Assembly: GCA_032622095.1 (NCBI GenBank)
Contig: CP136062.1
Location: 38,504,918 to 38,568,917 of the forward strand
DNA from: Siphonodentalium dalli
Lineage: Eukaryota > Mollusca > Scaphopoda > Gadilida > Siphonodentaliidae
Direction of reading: 5' to 3'
DNA length: 64,000 nucleotides
Shown: positions 45,071 to 59,509 of the stretch, piece after piece
How the letters are laid out: each line of letters starts with the position of its first letter
Numbering within the stretch: the first letter of the stretch is position 1
The notes under the pieces: model-generated
The model's input: the letters and a program-made list of their open reading frames with translations, nothing else
The model's database searches: none
What the model was told of the DNA's origin: nothing
Translations under genes and position numbers: made by a program

Positions 45071-46049
45071 AATCTGTTCTTGATCTTGAGAGGTTTCCGG
45101 CGACCTTGTAGGACCGTGATTCGGGTTGTCTAAATGTCTGCGTTCATGCATTCTGGAAATGGTTGAATCTGAACATGCAATGATTGTATTCAGTATGCAA
45201 CGTTGTCAGCTGTTTAATTTTTGTTTTCGTTTGGACGTTAATCATTATCGTGTTATTTGTTATACATTATAGTGTTATTTGTTATACATTTGTTATTTGT
45301 TGATGTTAACATTGTTCACCCTAGCGTGGTAAGTTCTTCACAACAGAACATTACGATATAAAGGGACATAATGCATTCACAGTGGGAACACGTGTGTGGG
45401 GTGGTCATAAATTGTAAAACAGTCATCACTAAAAACATGGAGAAAGAAACCCTCTTTCTTATTTGTATTAATAACTCTCCAGATAAAGCATTTAAAACAT
45501 GTGTTATATAAATCATACTGCGTTAGTGCCAGTCATGTGATCAACATATAGCAGAGAAAATTATGATAAATTCGTAACAAACGTTAGGTAACATATTAGA
45601 TACATAGATATATTGTGTATGTATTATGTGCATATATTTCGTATATTTATCGAATTATTTGGCCACCGGATTGAAACGAGAGCGATAAATTGCATGCACT
45701 ACACCCCATCCCTGTAATTATTTGAATGCGGTTCGGTTCTACACCCGGTTCTGTAGTTATACGCCTTGCGGTGTGTTAGTTTCTACATTGTCGAATTTCA
45801 AACTAAACCGGAGCGTATTTCAAAGTAATTTTGACTATCTCTTCATTTCACATTGTTTATAAAATTCAACATAAAAAATTTAAAAAGTAGAATTGAGCAT
45901 TTATATTTGTCTACCGTTGTCATCGGTACCCGATGTTGTAACGTTTGACTGAAATAAATGCTAAATTTCTTAAGGAGGCAACCCATTCGTGAATTATTAA
46001 AAAAAATCCCAATTTCAGACAATAAATTTGAATGAAAATATCATTCTTT
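45071..46049. other. Intergenic, no gene seen (copy 2)
   Basis: Counterpart of 5705-6689, with no additional features. Confidence 0.55.
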
Positions 46050-46600
46050 ATAACTAACGTATTTTTTAAAATAGAAAGCAATCATTTGTTCGTGCAGATC
46101 GATAGACAGTTTGACGGGAAATATTAAAAAAAACAAAAACACTGCATTATCTTGACTATCTAGAATATGCTCTCAGTCTATCATCTGAAAGCACGACTGT
46201 CTGCTAGTAAATAAATAAAATTGTTTTCACTACATATATAGTATTTGGCAGCCATTTGCTGGACTATTTATGTATCGGTGTAAAGGACCCAAACAACATA
46301 AAACAACAAATATTCAGCCCCGTTCTCAATAACCTGGCAGATATAAATACTCATTATATATTGATTCGTGCTTTCAGACATTATGTAGTTTCATGGTAAT
46401 TTTTCCAAATAAAATAGTTCTGAAAATGGCTGCGAAAAAAACTAGCATATGCAACGAATTTGTTTTCTTTTTTTTTTCTCGCAGACAGTCATGACTTCAG
46501 ATGGTAGACTGAGCGCATTCCCTGGTTGGGTTGATATTATAGATAATGCAGTCTGTTTTTTTTAAATATTTCCTGTCAAACCGTTTTATAAAGCACTATT
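46050..46600. mobile_element. Older inverted-repeat element, uninterrupted
   Basis: This is the arrangement that exists in copy 1 only as two halves at about 6690-7018 and 10079-10310. The loop ACATTATGT at 46378-46386 is the unfilled target of the 3,060-bp transposon. Confidence 0.65.
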
Positions 46601-47667
46601 TTTCATACTTCGAACATATCTCTCACACTGTGATGGTAAAGAGTTGCTGCTATATAGTACTACAGCTTATACACTATTTATAAGGGATAATGATTTGTTG
46701 TCCTTCAAATTGATACATGTATAGCTAGAAATTGAGATTTTTTTGAAAATTCAGATGGGTCGCCTTCTAAAAGATAACTGTTATGTCTGGTGTTGAATTG
46801 TGCAGGCAGAAAGTCGCAGGATTAACGCCATGCAACAATCCGATAAATGAATGACATTTGTTCCAGTGTCAGAATATAACTTTCGAGGAGGTGTGGTTTA
46901 GTGTGATGCTGTCCTCGTGACCACACACAGAATCTAAGCTATATTTCTATCGGACACTTAATGACTGAATATCAGCCTAAGTATTGTCAGGTCTACTTGG
47001 GGGGGGGGTGAAGAAATAATAGTATTACGTTGAAAGACATTCCATTTTGTTTTTGAAATTCGGCACAGCTTAGAAGAGAATTAATATGAATCGTACGTGA
47101 CGCGTAGTGGAGCAACCACACATGATGTGCCTCAAATTTGCCTTTTTTCGGCGACATATAACGCTAAGACTAATTTGTCACATCATGCAGTGGTCACGAC
47201 GGAGACGACATGCTAACTTGACAAGACGTGTCGTGGCTTGTAAAATCTTGTCTGGATTCTCGTCATGACTTCTTCATTTTTCGTTTTCATTATGCGAACC
47301 AACAAAATTGGTCTAAATTAAATTAATAAACCTAAATCGCATCTGAATTCTTCGTAAGTTGTGAAGTAGTATAGATACTTTCATTTTTATCGCGATTCTT
47401 CATTTCCAATTCCGCGTTTTTTTTTTTGCAATCTCCACACGGTTGCTAACCGAAAGTCAAGTGACAATTTCTCCAAAATCTATGCCCGCGATCTTGAAAA
47501 ATCACTGATGGATATAGAAACAAATATGACGTCATTCACCTGCCTTAGGTATTTGCACCCTTGTTGGTTGCTATAACTCCATAGAACCTAAGTTGGAACC
47601 GAATCTCATTGAAATGGTCGAGAGTGTTCCGTAGATCGACTGAACTAAACAAACGAATTCTGAATCC
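46601..47667. other. Intergenic, no gene seen (copy 2)
   Basis: Counterpart of 10311-11365. The G run is about 9 bases here (46999-47008). Confidence 0.5.
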
Positions 47668-48092
47668 CTTTAGGCTACGTTCATACGCTGGCAAGTTTGC
47701 ACGGTATGTTTTTGCGGGCATTTCGTCATGGGGAAAACCACATGGTGCCAGAATATGAACGGAACCGTGCACATAGCATGCACCTTTACCAACGCGAAAG
47801 GCATGAGAAGTAACATTTATCTAATTCCACTTGTAACAGTGCTATTGGAATTTGCCTTCAAATACCTGCATATGTATGATTTATTCTTGCGAGATAATTC
47901 CATGATATTTACAGGCAAATCCCGGTAGCATCGTTACTAGTGGAACTACAGAGATTTTACTTCGCACGTAGTTAGCTGTGGCACTTTTTGTGCTTGTTTC
48001 CGTTCATATTATGGCACCATGTCGTTTTCTACGACAAAATGACTGCAAACCATACCGTGCAAACTTGCCAGTGTATGAACGTACCCTTAAAG
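47668..48092. mobile_element. Family E TIR element, copy 2
   Basis: Counterpart of 11366-11805, with small indels such as loss of one GTACAT unit near 47870. Confidence 0.8.
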
Positions 48093-49722
48093 TACCGTGC
48101 ACCCTTCCATATGTTGGTTAGTTAGATGACAGAAGGTTATGTTAATTTAAAATAGACAACACACTGATCCCCAAAGGGCTATCCAGGAAAAGATGAGACA
48201 TTGAGAGCTGTTATTGAAATGTTCTCATTCATTGAAACGACTTGCTTCTATTCGCCACATGTTCAAAACACTATTGTACACAAACACGTAACGCCTGGTC
48301 CGAATTGACCAATCATAAACATTAACATAATTACAATATATTGACAAATGAAATAAATAATTGAACTCATAAAACACAAAACGAATATTGCACTAAAACA
48401 TGTTGATAGGCCATATGCATGTTTTGCTATCGTATGTATACACTGCCGACAATATAGAGAGAGCGGTTCAAAATCGCAAATCGCGAAATACCGATCTGGC
48501 AAAATTTGGTAACAGATTTAGACAAAATCAGATGTCATTTCAGACTTATCAGAACTAAAGAACATAATAAATATATTCGTAATGTTGTAATGCACGAAAA
48601 ATCAAATTAATAACCAGACATTGGTAAATCATGCGCACTCGTATTATGACGTACGCAATCAAAATCTGGTAGAAATGTGGCTTGAAATTGTTTTATTGAG
48701 CGAGAATTGTCATTGGAAATGTTGGGGGGGGGGAGGAAACGTGCAACTGGCCCTGAAGATACATAATCCCCGATCTCTTTCTTTTACGAAGGCAAGCTCC
48801 ACGCTGAGCAGTCTCCTGCACATGACTTATACCGCTGCCCGCACTTTCATGTAGCATACGAACGTCTCAAATAAATGTGACAACTCATTCTGCATTATTC
48901 TCAGAAACTGTCCATGTTCATTTGAAAATTATCTAGATCAAGCCAGAATGAATTGTAACTGACAAAACACTTGAATAAAAAAATGTTAGATTTAATTAAG
49001 AAAATGCACATGCCGGCAGCGTTCAGACATAGCGTAGCGAGGGGACTGAACTATTAAAAACCCATTGATTTCACGCATTCGTCGTGCCCCATAGGTTAGT
49101 CAGGTTCTCACACACGTACGTGTAACGTGTGATACTAAGCTAATGCACCAGCGGTCAAAGTCACATGATTTCTCGGCGCGAAAAACACGTTTATTAAGGC
49201 GCAAGGTATAGTAGCAGTTGTAAAGAATAGTTGGTGGTGAGGGCAAGCTGCGACCACCCGTACGCTTAATTCACTTCCATCAACATAATATTCCTCCGAG
49301 ACAAATTAATCCCATTTCTCACACTGTTTGCATAGCGTTGGTCGCGTCGGCCTTTTGGTTAATAGCATATTTGATAAATCTTCTTTGTCACACGTTTCGT
49401 AAGATACAGATTGAATTAAAATAAACTTCTGAACGGAATTGCCGTGTACGTGTTAGGCGAACTGGTCATGTAAGCCAGGTGAATTGTAATGGTAAAATAA
49501 GTTACAAGTTAAAGTTTGTGTGGCTGCACATGGCTATTGAAATATATAGATAGTGTAACTACATGAAAATTAAGCACTGACCATACGTCGGTACCTTGAC
49601 GGAAAAAATACTCAGTTTATTCGACGTGATAAGTTGATAATACAATGTTGGAGCATCCTCCTCCAAATAATGTAACATTTGGAGTATGCTGTATATAATG
49701 TGAAACTTAAGTGGTCCTTTAA
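48093..49722. other. Intergenic with two deletions relative to copy 1
   Basis: Junctions at about 49053 (counterpart of 12764-12930 missing) and about 49566 (counterpart of 13443-13785 missing). The remaining right part of the family A relative runs to 49722. Confidence 0.6.
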
Positions 49723-49850
49723 TTATAAAAGGCAAACGAGATATACCCACGCTTGGCGTTCGCGGATATGTTTGAAACTTCGCGGAAATCAATACGCGTC
49801 AACCACAAACATATGAACAGTGAGAGATTTGTCTCATAATCCTCTTGATT

Positions 49851-50347
49851 ACCTTACTCGTATTTAAATTCATGCAGTACTATTTTTCGCGCATCCATCG
49901 GTGCGCGAATTTAAAACTGAGCGAAAAATAGTACGACTCCCCAAGTTTTGTCTAAGCCACAGTCCATAGAAAGTACAAGAGGGCCATGCTGCTGAATTTA
50001 GATAGATATTAAGAACGGATGAATATACATCTATGCATATATTTACATTCGACCAACCGCTATCAAGACCATTGCTCGCAATGCCAAGAGGCAAACCATG
50101 ACAACTTAGTCTACACGATGTAAATCCACCGCGAATGTGTTTAATATACATGTACACATATACTATCTCGGCAATGACCAAGAACCGAAACTTTCATCGA
50201 CTTCAAGATATACGAAAATATCACGAAAATAATACGAAATCATTTTTGTCAGTTTTGAATTCGCGCAGCTAGGTGCGCGAATTTAAAGTACGCGAATTCA
50301 AAACTGAGCGAAAACTAGTACTACGCGAATTTAAATACGAGTAAGGT
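49851..50347. mobile_element. Family F TIR element, copy 2
   Basis: Counterpart of 14068-14557 with the same ACCTTACTCG ends. The GAATATACATCTATGCAT stretch near 50022 is slightly expanded. Confidence 0.8.
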
Positions 50348-50805
50348 AGCTAACGATTTAACAGGTATAAAGATTCACGTCGCGACATTAGTTAAAATAT
50401 AGCTTCATTTTTTTTTATATTTTATTCGCGCTTGTCACATATTTGAAGTTTTCTATGGACCTTGAATGACCTAAACCAGTTCTTCAAAACCGGAACGTCA
50501 GAGTCCGTAACAGTTTTCTGTTAACCGTGGGTAGCATTAACGGTACTCAATCCGATTCGATGGTCCCCAAATCATCATATTCCAACAACATTTTTTGAAA
50601 TGCCGCTTCAGTTATCAGAATCGATTAGTAAACTATATATAAACTCATCAAAAAAGTAAGTTCCCCCTCATATAATGGCCTTAATCACCTATGTTATTTG
50701 AAGGGATCCCTGTCCCATATGACGGCCCAATCCGGTTTTACCGCCATCGATTTACTGAAGACAAACAAGCCTATGATGCATGTAGCTCGAAGAATGTATT
50801 TACCT

Positions 50806-51645
50806 TGGTCATCCTATAATCCCCGCTGCGGGCAGTAAACCCCGGTACGGGCGTCAGCAAACCGCATATCGGGCTATAACAGTTAAGAGTATTCCACACT
50901 TGGGCTAGTCTAATATCGGCTCTAGAGAAAAACAATTAGTCGAGCGCATTCGAAATTTCGGGGTAAATTTAAGTTTAATTCAGCAAAACTTTCACCGCAG
51001 ACACTTCTCGAATTTAAAAAAAAAGAAAGAAAAAACATGGATCAGTCTATATCATGGGACACTCTACCCGTGGCGTTTTTTATACTAAAAAACCCAATTC
51101 CCCATCCAGTAACCCGAATAGAGACATCGATAAAGTATAACGTAATGCGGGCATGCAGGAGTAAACTCGGATGCGGGTAAAAATCTTGCCCGCGTCTGGG
51201 TTTACTCCGACAGTTTGGAGTGCCACATGCAATTGTCAATATTTTCCTAATTGCAGCAAATTCTAATGTGAATGTAGATTTAGTTTCCTAAACTATCTAT
51301 ATCAATGGAACGTTGTACAAATTTATCACCACGCACTCCTATATTGAAGCTGAAAACACACAACATTGAAACATGGAAGCTACTCTCGCACTTCATCGCT
51401 ACTCGCGCACTTCATCGCTACTCTCGCACTTCATCGACCATTTCGTCACTTTGTTGAGCTTTATTCGTCGAAATGTTAACATTTGGTTGAAGCTGGGTTC
51501 ATATCGCACCTCGTGGATCCGGAATTGAAAAATAGAAAAACAATAAAATAAATATCCCTCAAAACAAAACTACCTGTACTTTTCACTTGTGCTCGCAACG
51601 GGGTTTACTCAATATTTGCTCGCAGCGGGTATTATAGGATGACCA
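50806..51645. mobile_element. Family G TIR element, copy 2
   Basis: Counterpart of 15015-15843, with a small insertion near 51135 (AGTATAACGTAA). Confidence 0.7.
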
Positions 51646-51869
51646 GCGTGGTATTTCACCGAATGCAACAAGAAAACACGCCACATTTCAAGATGCTGGC
51701 TGTGCAAAAGAATGCTTCAGAACGGGACAATCTTCACATGGGCAAGTTTCTTGAAAATGATTTTTCTTATCGCATGCATTCGGTGAAAAAATACTATTTT
51801 TCGAGCGGCCTGCATTACGGGTTGTTTGTCTTCATTAAATCGATGGCGATAACACATTTTTTGTCTGTT

Positions 51870-52422
51870 CTGGCAATTCCCAATTATAGCTACAGCTGTG
51901 TGTAGCTATTGTATCCACATTTGACTTTCGTAAAACAATATTTTACCAATTTGCATTGCATGCATTACCCCGAGCTGTTGCAACTCAGGTTGAGGTGTAT
52001 TGTGTTGAGGTGTATTGTTTTGAGGTGTATTGTGTTGAGGTATTGTGTTGAGGTGTATTGTGTTGAGGTGTATTGTGTTGTTACAATTTATGAACTCGCA
52101 TCCGAAGACATTTCGGTTACACCAGCTTGTGGAATATCGGAGAAGCACAGCTAAGTGACATGGGACTCGGATTCGTCTTTTATTTAGGTGCAGTTGTCAG
52201 GAAAAAGTAACAGTATTGGAATATGTTATTAATTATACATGGACATGGCAAACAATATTAATTTACTAAGAGTATAATCAAATCTTGTTCTTGTATATTT
52301 AAATGATTGTTTGTTGGATTGGGTTATCTCTCTCTTCAACCATATTCATCCATCACCAATAGCCATATGTAGCTACAATAGCTACATATATGGCAATTGT
52401 AGCTATAATTGGGAATTGCCAG
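51870..52422. mobile_element. Family H TIR element, copy 2, with internal minisatellite
   Basis: Counterpart of 16057-16534. It is longer by about 75 bases because GTTGAGGTGTATTGT, single in copy 1 near 16177, is repeated about six times at 51990-52082. Frames at 51906-52154 arise from this expansion. Confidence 0.8.
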
Positions 52423-52696
52423 ACCTGGTCGTATGGGGCAGGGATCTTCAAGTGCATGTAGTGAACCATTATATGGGGGCGAATAAATTCCGTTATAGGA
52501 GAGTAATGGAGCATATTTCCGACGTAAACCGGCGTATGTAACAACCGATATAGCAAGTTCGTTTATGTCCAAGGATGTGGTCGAGCAATAAGAGGGGCGG
52601 CTGAACCAGGAATGAGTCCACAACCGGCCAAGTAGGCGGGAGCCAGTGCAATGTATCTACCCCGTCACCACAATGTCTCTACCCCCGGCATCATAA

Positions 52697-52873
52697 CCAC
52701 CCCTGGTCAAGTGGTCCTGCTAATGCAGTTGAGTCCTGCTGAATTGCTATGATTGTGTTAGGGCAAACTGACGCTGTTCATAAAAAGTACCGTTTTTGTT
52801 TTATAACGTCCTATTCGCGGTGTTCGATAATCTGAATGAGTATCAAACAGTCAAACACATATTTATTGAGAAA
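52697..52873. mobile_element. Family D one-ended fragment, copy 2
   Basis: Counterpart of 16809-16985. Confidence 0.75.
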
Positions 52874-53419
52874 TATTTCTAATATCTGTCGTATTAGTTG
52901 TGTGAAGGAATAAGACTGTTCTCTGTATAAATTTTATTCATATCTAACATCGTGTGGTAAGCAGCAATTGTATGTAGCAATACATAATGGTGAATCATTT
53001 GGATGCCATGAAAGAAAGGCGTCGCTTATTAATTAGCGATTCCATGTTGGCATCTGTCAGATATGTCTGAAGAGCCAGAACTAAGTAAAGAGTAGATTAA
53101 TGTTGGTTTATATATACGCTAATGACTTATAGCGGTCATTAGTATATCTCTTTGTCTGTACTGACCGATGGATGAACTGAAGTTGTTACCTAAGACTTTC
53201 TATCCTTTGTGGCTAGCCTTGCATAACTCATAGGTCGTGGCCAGCAGGTCGCGCCAGGGTCAGACCATGTGGAATGTTTTGGGGCTGCTAGAGTTCAGAT
53301 TATATTCCCTCTTCCCATCAATAAGTTAAGATAGATATATTTAGTATGTACCATCACGTCCCTTGAATAAGATAAGGGATAGGGGTGCATTACTCTACAG
53401 TTGTTGAACATCGATTAAA

Positions 53420-55615
53420 ACTATATATACACGAACACCACATACATTAACATATGTTACCACTACTATATAGCCACACATGGGTATACCCATACACACA
53501 ACACATGGCCATATAGCCGTGAGTAACCATGCAGGCACAGGCACATGTATACTCCTACACTTCACCCATGAACATAGTCACGACCTGTATACCCATTCAC
53601 TACATTAATGAACATACAGCAACCTTGTGCATACCTAATCGTCGCACCATTAGTCATACAGTCACTCCGTGTATATGTATATATATTTGCCACATGCATG
53701 GCCATTTATGCACTCATGATATACATATACAACCCAACGAGGACAATATAGTCACTCCCGTTATACATTTTCTCCACGTTCATGACCATACATCAATTAT
53801 TGTTTACACATTTGCCTCATCAGTGGACATACAGTCACTCTCTGTATATACATATATATAAATATTTGCGACACCCATGGCCATATAGCCACTCAAGATA
53901 TACATATACACCCAACCCAAAACCACAGAGTCACTACATGTCTATATAGTATACAAATAAACCGCACCAATTGCATTATAGTCCTTCTTGATATACCAAT
54001 GTCCCGCACCGCGCAAACGGACATTTCACACACCCCAAACGGGCATATGCACCTCACCATGACAATTCAGCCTCTCTGTGTATACTCATGAACCACACTC
54101 GTGACCATAAAATCACTCCTTGTATAACAATTTAACCACCATTAATGTTGCCAAACTGGCACTCCCTATATAAATATTGGCCACAGCATGGCCACACAGC
54201 CACTCAAGACATGCAAGTGCTCTCGTCTTGTAGATAATGAGTCGAAACGTAATGTGACACTTGCTTAGTATGACACATAGTCATCGATCTACAAATGATG
54301 ATGATCTAATTCATTTTGGCATCTTTTCAACTCATTTGGGAGTAATTTCCAAAAATGTCTAAACGCTACTTTTGGGCATGAAATAAAATCTTGTTATTGT
54401 GGGGTACGTTCTAAAGCTATTTTCAAAATTCCATTAAACCGCTCCAGGGCCCAGCTTCCACCTCAACATTCGTGTCATTAGAACGGGGAACAATTTGTCT
54501 GCGAAAAATGGTGACCTTGGTCATCATATATTTAGCCTCAAATATATCATGCCCTTTCTTTTGACATACATACATTTATGTACCACCTTCATTGTGCAAG
54601 GACATTATATGACGTATGGGATGTAAGTCATTATTTATTTCCCTATACTTATGTTGACAAACGGAAAGGCCGCATAACCCGTCAGTCAGTGCTCCATTCT
54701 GACTTGTTATTGTCATTCCCGAGGGCTAGGTGTGATTTTCGTTGACCAGGACAGATGTGTCACCTTGTCATACAACAACGTACGTGTATTTTTTAGCCTA
54801 TACTTACCTGTATTGGTTGGTTGTAGTATTGGTTAATTCATGACCACAGGGTCACTCCAGGTGTATATACCTCATCAATCACCATAGCGTTCGTCTAGAT
54901 GTACCTATACCCCGCACACACGATCATTCGCACACTTCAGACTGGCCAATACAGCTCAACCATGACAATGCATCCACTCGCTGTATTATTACACACCCCA
55001 TCCATGAGCATTCAGTTATTCACTGTTTACCGGTACACACACCAATGGCAATACAACCACAATGGATAAACATATATATCCCACCATCACCACGATGTCA
55101 CTATATATATATATATATATACACACAAGCCCACCAATGACCATCAAACTACTCCACTGTACTCCAGGTATGCATATACACTTCAACAACATTGACCGTG
55201 CAGTCATTCCATGTACACATATACACATTGTCCATTGCCATACAGTCAACGCATGTATACATATACACCCACCCATCACAATACAACCACCCAATGTACG
55301 CATGTACACCCCACCCATGACCACACAGTCACGCCATATATACATAAACAACACAAAGATGGACAATGCAGCTAATATCGCTATACACATACACCACTGC
55401 CATGGCCAGACAGCCACGCCCTGTTTTCATGTTCACCTCACACATGACCATAAGCTACTCATTATATACATATACATCTCAACGTGACCACCCCATATAT
55501 GACTATATAGTCACACATTGTATAACTATTCACATGATTCATGGATACAATAACTCCCCGTATACATACTCACATCACCTATCACCATGCAGTCAAAAGA
55601 CATACACAAGGTATT
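53420..55615 (+). repeat. Degenerate 42-bp minisatellite, copy 2
   Basis: Counterpart of 17540-19720, with the same unique insert (about 54220-54840). A (TA)n run at 55102-55122 is longer than in copy 1 and extends the plus-strand repeat frame to 141 codons (55062-55487). CAGGCA at the left start has fewer repeats than in copy 1. Confidence 0.8.
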
Positions 55616-55831
55616 AAGTTGATCAATGTTGAGTATAATGGGCCAGAGTAGCCACATACTATGATCACTCTCAGTTCTGTTTCAACATTCTGCCCATTTC
55701 AGTTAAAGTGATGTGAAATACTCATGCTAAAAGTAGTTATATTTTAAGAATATTGTATCCAAATTGACATGACACACCACCATTCTTATATATTAATTAA
55801 ATGTAGCGACTCTCGATTTTCGATGATGTTA

Positions 55832-56047
55832 TTAGAATGCTACATTCCACCAGTTGGTACAGCGCCTGTATACTGACTTATCAGTTTCATGCACCCGAAT
55901 AAGTCCATAATATGTCATTAAAACAAACATGGACAGAATCCCAAGAAAGTTTTCGGCAAAATCCACTGCATCCCTTAGAACGAACTGTCCATGCCTCTTA
56001 AGGTACTGGGTTAACACGAATAGAACATTTAGTTGACAAACTAACAT
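55832..56047 (-). CDS. Unrecognised frame with two hydrophobic segments, copy 2
   Basis: Same 71-codon translation as 19937-20152, with no amino-acid change. As in copy 1, no family assignment or splice sites can be supported. Identity over this short span is not by itself evidence of selection, because neighbouring non-coding sequence is also nearly identical. Confidence 0.2.
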   Translation of the reverse strand: MLVCQLNVLFVLTQYLKRHGQFVLRDAVDFAENFLGILSMFVLMTYYGLIRVHETDKSVYRRCTNWWNVAF

Positions 56048-57135
56048 GTTGAATAATCAAGTGAGTCACAATAAGCTGCCTTTTCGGAACAGCAGAGAAT
56101 AATGTTGACAAGTCAACATTTTACCAAATTTGGTTGCCATTTTGCAAGCCATCTTGAGCAAAATTGTGTAAATCACCTCAGTATAACACAGTTAGCACAT
56201 ATCAAAAACAATAAATACATTTGATACCACAGATAGTTCCATTTTACTTTTTAGAAATGGTTCAAACCTTAACAGTGATTTTTTGTCGATTTTGATGTCA
56301 AGTTTGTGAGATAAATGTTCGATTAATTCTGGCTATTTCAGTGGTTAAGATAGTAACAATTAAACAATAATCCAATATGCATCAGAAATGTTAGTATTCA
56401 ATATATACAAGACAGAATAGTCAATCAACCACAACTTGTAAGCAGTTGCACGGTACGCTGTGGCAATATTTGCCATTTTTTATATATTGGTCGCCATTTT
56501 GAGCCAAAGCGACAATTTTGGTACAATTGAGGTAGAAGATCAATAAAAAATAGAAAGCATCACTAACGTTGACACAGTTCTTCCAATTTCTTGATGAAAT
56601 ATAACTAGAATCCCAATGGTGATATTTTGTGATATGTTAAACCGCGTTCTGTAAAATCGAATTTTTGAGTGATCGGATTGGGTTGGGGCCCCATGAATGG
56701 CATCTTTCATTTCTTCAAAGGTCAGTTAACATACTTAATTCAAATATTAAGTCACAGTTCCAAACTTATCTTAAAGATACTAGTAAACAAGAAATTCAAT
56801 TAATTGAGGAAAAACACCCACTGTCCTGAGTGGTATTGATAAGCTATTTGGGGGGGGGGGTCTACCACTTCGCTTGCAAAATAACACGAATGACACCAAC
56901 AGCTTGGATGTGAGAATAATCCACCATATATGGTAGATATTCAACCAGACTGTGCTTAAGTTTCTCAATTGGTGACTGATGTACATATACAGTACACACA
57001 AATAGTAATAACAATTAACGTTGTGATTTTGAAATTAACCATGCTAGAATATTGACGGTAAGGTGGTATTAACTACTACGAGCATAATAATAGTATATTC
57101 TTTTATAATATATGTGGGCATGATGTATGGAAATA

Positions 57136-57613
57136 TTAAAGGTACTCAATCCGATAAAACTCATCTCAATTACTATTTCAATGGCTTCGGGGGTCAAAAA
57201 TATTTGATTCGAGTCGAGGAAGTCACCCATCAAAGCTCAGATTTGTTAGATATCGATTTTAGAAATCTATTATTTTTCATTATCGGGAATTCTTTCTGGC
57301 CCAGAAGACATTCAAAATTGCGTACCCTGATTGTAGAGTTATCCATCCTTGTCTGTTTGAATAGAGTTTTGGCGTAAAATCTCGAGCAGGTTACCAAATT
57401 GACGGCAGTTATTAGTACTCATCTCGAGCAATTAACAAATTTCAAAAATCAATATCTAATAACTCTGAGCTTTGTTAGGTGGTTTCCTCGACTCGAATCA
57501 AATATGTTTTACCCCCAAAGCCAAAGAAATAGTAATATAGGACCCTCTGATCGGAATGTTGTTGTTGGAATCTGTTGAGATGGGGACCCTCTTTTCGGAT
57601 TGAGTACCTTTAA
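57136..57613. mobile_element. Family I TIR element, copy 2
   Basis: Counterpart of 21241-21719, unchanged ends. Confidence 0.85.
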
Positions 57614-57649
57614 AGGACAAACCAATAGTTACAATACAATTATAACTGT

Positions 57650-58105
57650 TTTTTTTTAATTAAGAGCAAGAAGAGCTAATTGTGCTTAAGCACAATAAGG
57701 GATATTCCTTATTGCGCTTATAAGCTCAATAAGGGAATCTCTATTGTGCTTAAGCGCAATAAGGGAATATTTAATTGCGCTTAAGCGCAATGAAGAATAT
57801 TCAAATTTCGCTGATAAAGCCTAATAATGAATCTCTTATTAAAGAACAATATATTATATATAGTACATAAACTCCTTATAATACAGATGGTGTAGTCCAT
57901 CTCCATTCTCCATGGCACAATGGGTGGAACAAATATAGGATTATTCTACTATTTGCAGAAGGGTGATCTAATGAGAGATATATTAATTGTGTTTAAGTGG
58001 AATGGGAAGTAATTGCGGTTAAGCATAATAAGGAATGTCTTATTGCATTCTCATTGGGCTTAAGCGCAATTAGAGATTCCTTAAGTTATTGCGGTTAATC
58101 GAAAT
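57650..58105. repeat. Short palindromic TTAAGCGCAATA repeats, copy 2
   Basis: Counterpart of 21755-22160, with extra units at about 57655-57725 (GCTTAAGCACAATAAGGG and its inverse). Confidence 0.7.
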
Positions 58106-58478
58106 TGTCTATTAAATGTGAATTTTGATTCCCATAGAGATCATCAATGATGTCTATGCGCAAGGGCGACGTGCCAATCTTCTCTATTGGGATTCCAATT
58201 GTTGGCTCATTAAATATGCACATATGCTTAAGATACAGTCGCGCATGAAGCGCGCTCCCGTAAGTCGGGTTTTGGATCCCAGTTAATGAAAATATTATTG
58301 AAATAATCGGTTTTCCCCAATAAACAACCATATATTCAATATACATGTTTTGGAGCAGAATTAGGCAGTCCATATTGGACGCCATCATGGAATTTATTTT
58401 TTTTGGTTTAATTTTCACACATATTTATTAGTTATGTGGATGGAGTTCTCATTAAACCTCACATCCTTATATTGGTTA

Positions 58479-58957
58479 CAGTAATGCCCAAAGTAATTGA
58501 CCACTTAACCACATCAGAATTATTGGTAATTTTTCAGGATTTAAAATCCTGAAAAATTACCAATAATTATGCTGTGGTTAAGTGGTCAATTACTTTGGAC
58601 ATTACTGTATGAGGATTGAGTTATCATTACACCTCAAATCCTTATATTGGTTACAGTAATGCCCAAAGTAATTGACCACTTAACCACAGCAGAATTATGG
58701 GTATTTGTTCAGCATTTAAAATCCTGACAAATTACCCATTATTATGCTGTGGTTAAGTGGTCAATTACTTTGGACATTACTGTATGAGGATTGAGTTATC
58801 ATTACACCTCAAATCCTTATATTGGTTACAGTAATGCTCAAAGTAATTGACTACTTAACCACAGCAGAATTATGGGTATTTTTTCAGCATTTAAAATCCT
58901 GACAAATTGCCAATAATTATGCTGTGGTTAAGTGGTCAATTACTTTGGACATTACTG
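58479..58957. mobile_element. Three tandem palindromic Tc1/mariner-like MITEs, copy 2
   Basis: Elements at 58479-58607, 58654-58782 and 58829-58957, each TA-flanked and 129 bp, with a constant 175-base period, as in copy 1. Confidence 0.85.
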
Positions 58958-59509
58958 TATGAGGATGGAGTTAAACCTCACATGAGTGTGTTGGGAATTT
59001 GGACCTTGACTTGGGACCTTTTGTTTTTAACGCGACAAATGCGCATACACCTTATACACAAATTTCTTATGTAACCAGAGTTTTTCTTGGATAAGATGAG
59101 TTTGAAGCCTGCTTACATTTCAAAATGTCGTCAGTTTTATATTGTCTGCAGCGGAACTCAACGCGTTGAACCAAAAGTTACAAAAGATAAAATGTGTATG
59201 TAACGAGACTATAATACAACTGAAAAAATAAATTGAGGGAGGGGTGGGCGATACAGGGAACTAAGGGATGAACCGATATAAATTTGTAGAGCAATAACGA
59301 CCAATGTTGACACATTATGCATCTGAACTCAGAGATCGACTCTACTGTTGCAACAAGGCTTTAAAATAGGGGGGTGTCAGAATCTTAGTCATCTCTATAT
59401 AGTGCCAGAATAATCATTTATGGACTTCTATAAGATGTTGGATTGGTTATATGGACTCGGAGAAAAGGTGGTTTGTACCGATGAACTGACATAAATTAGT
59501 GGAGCGATG

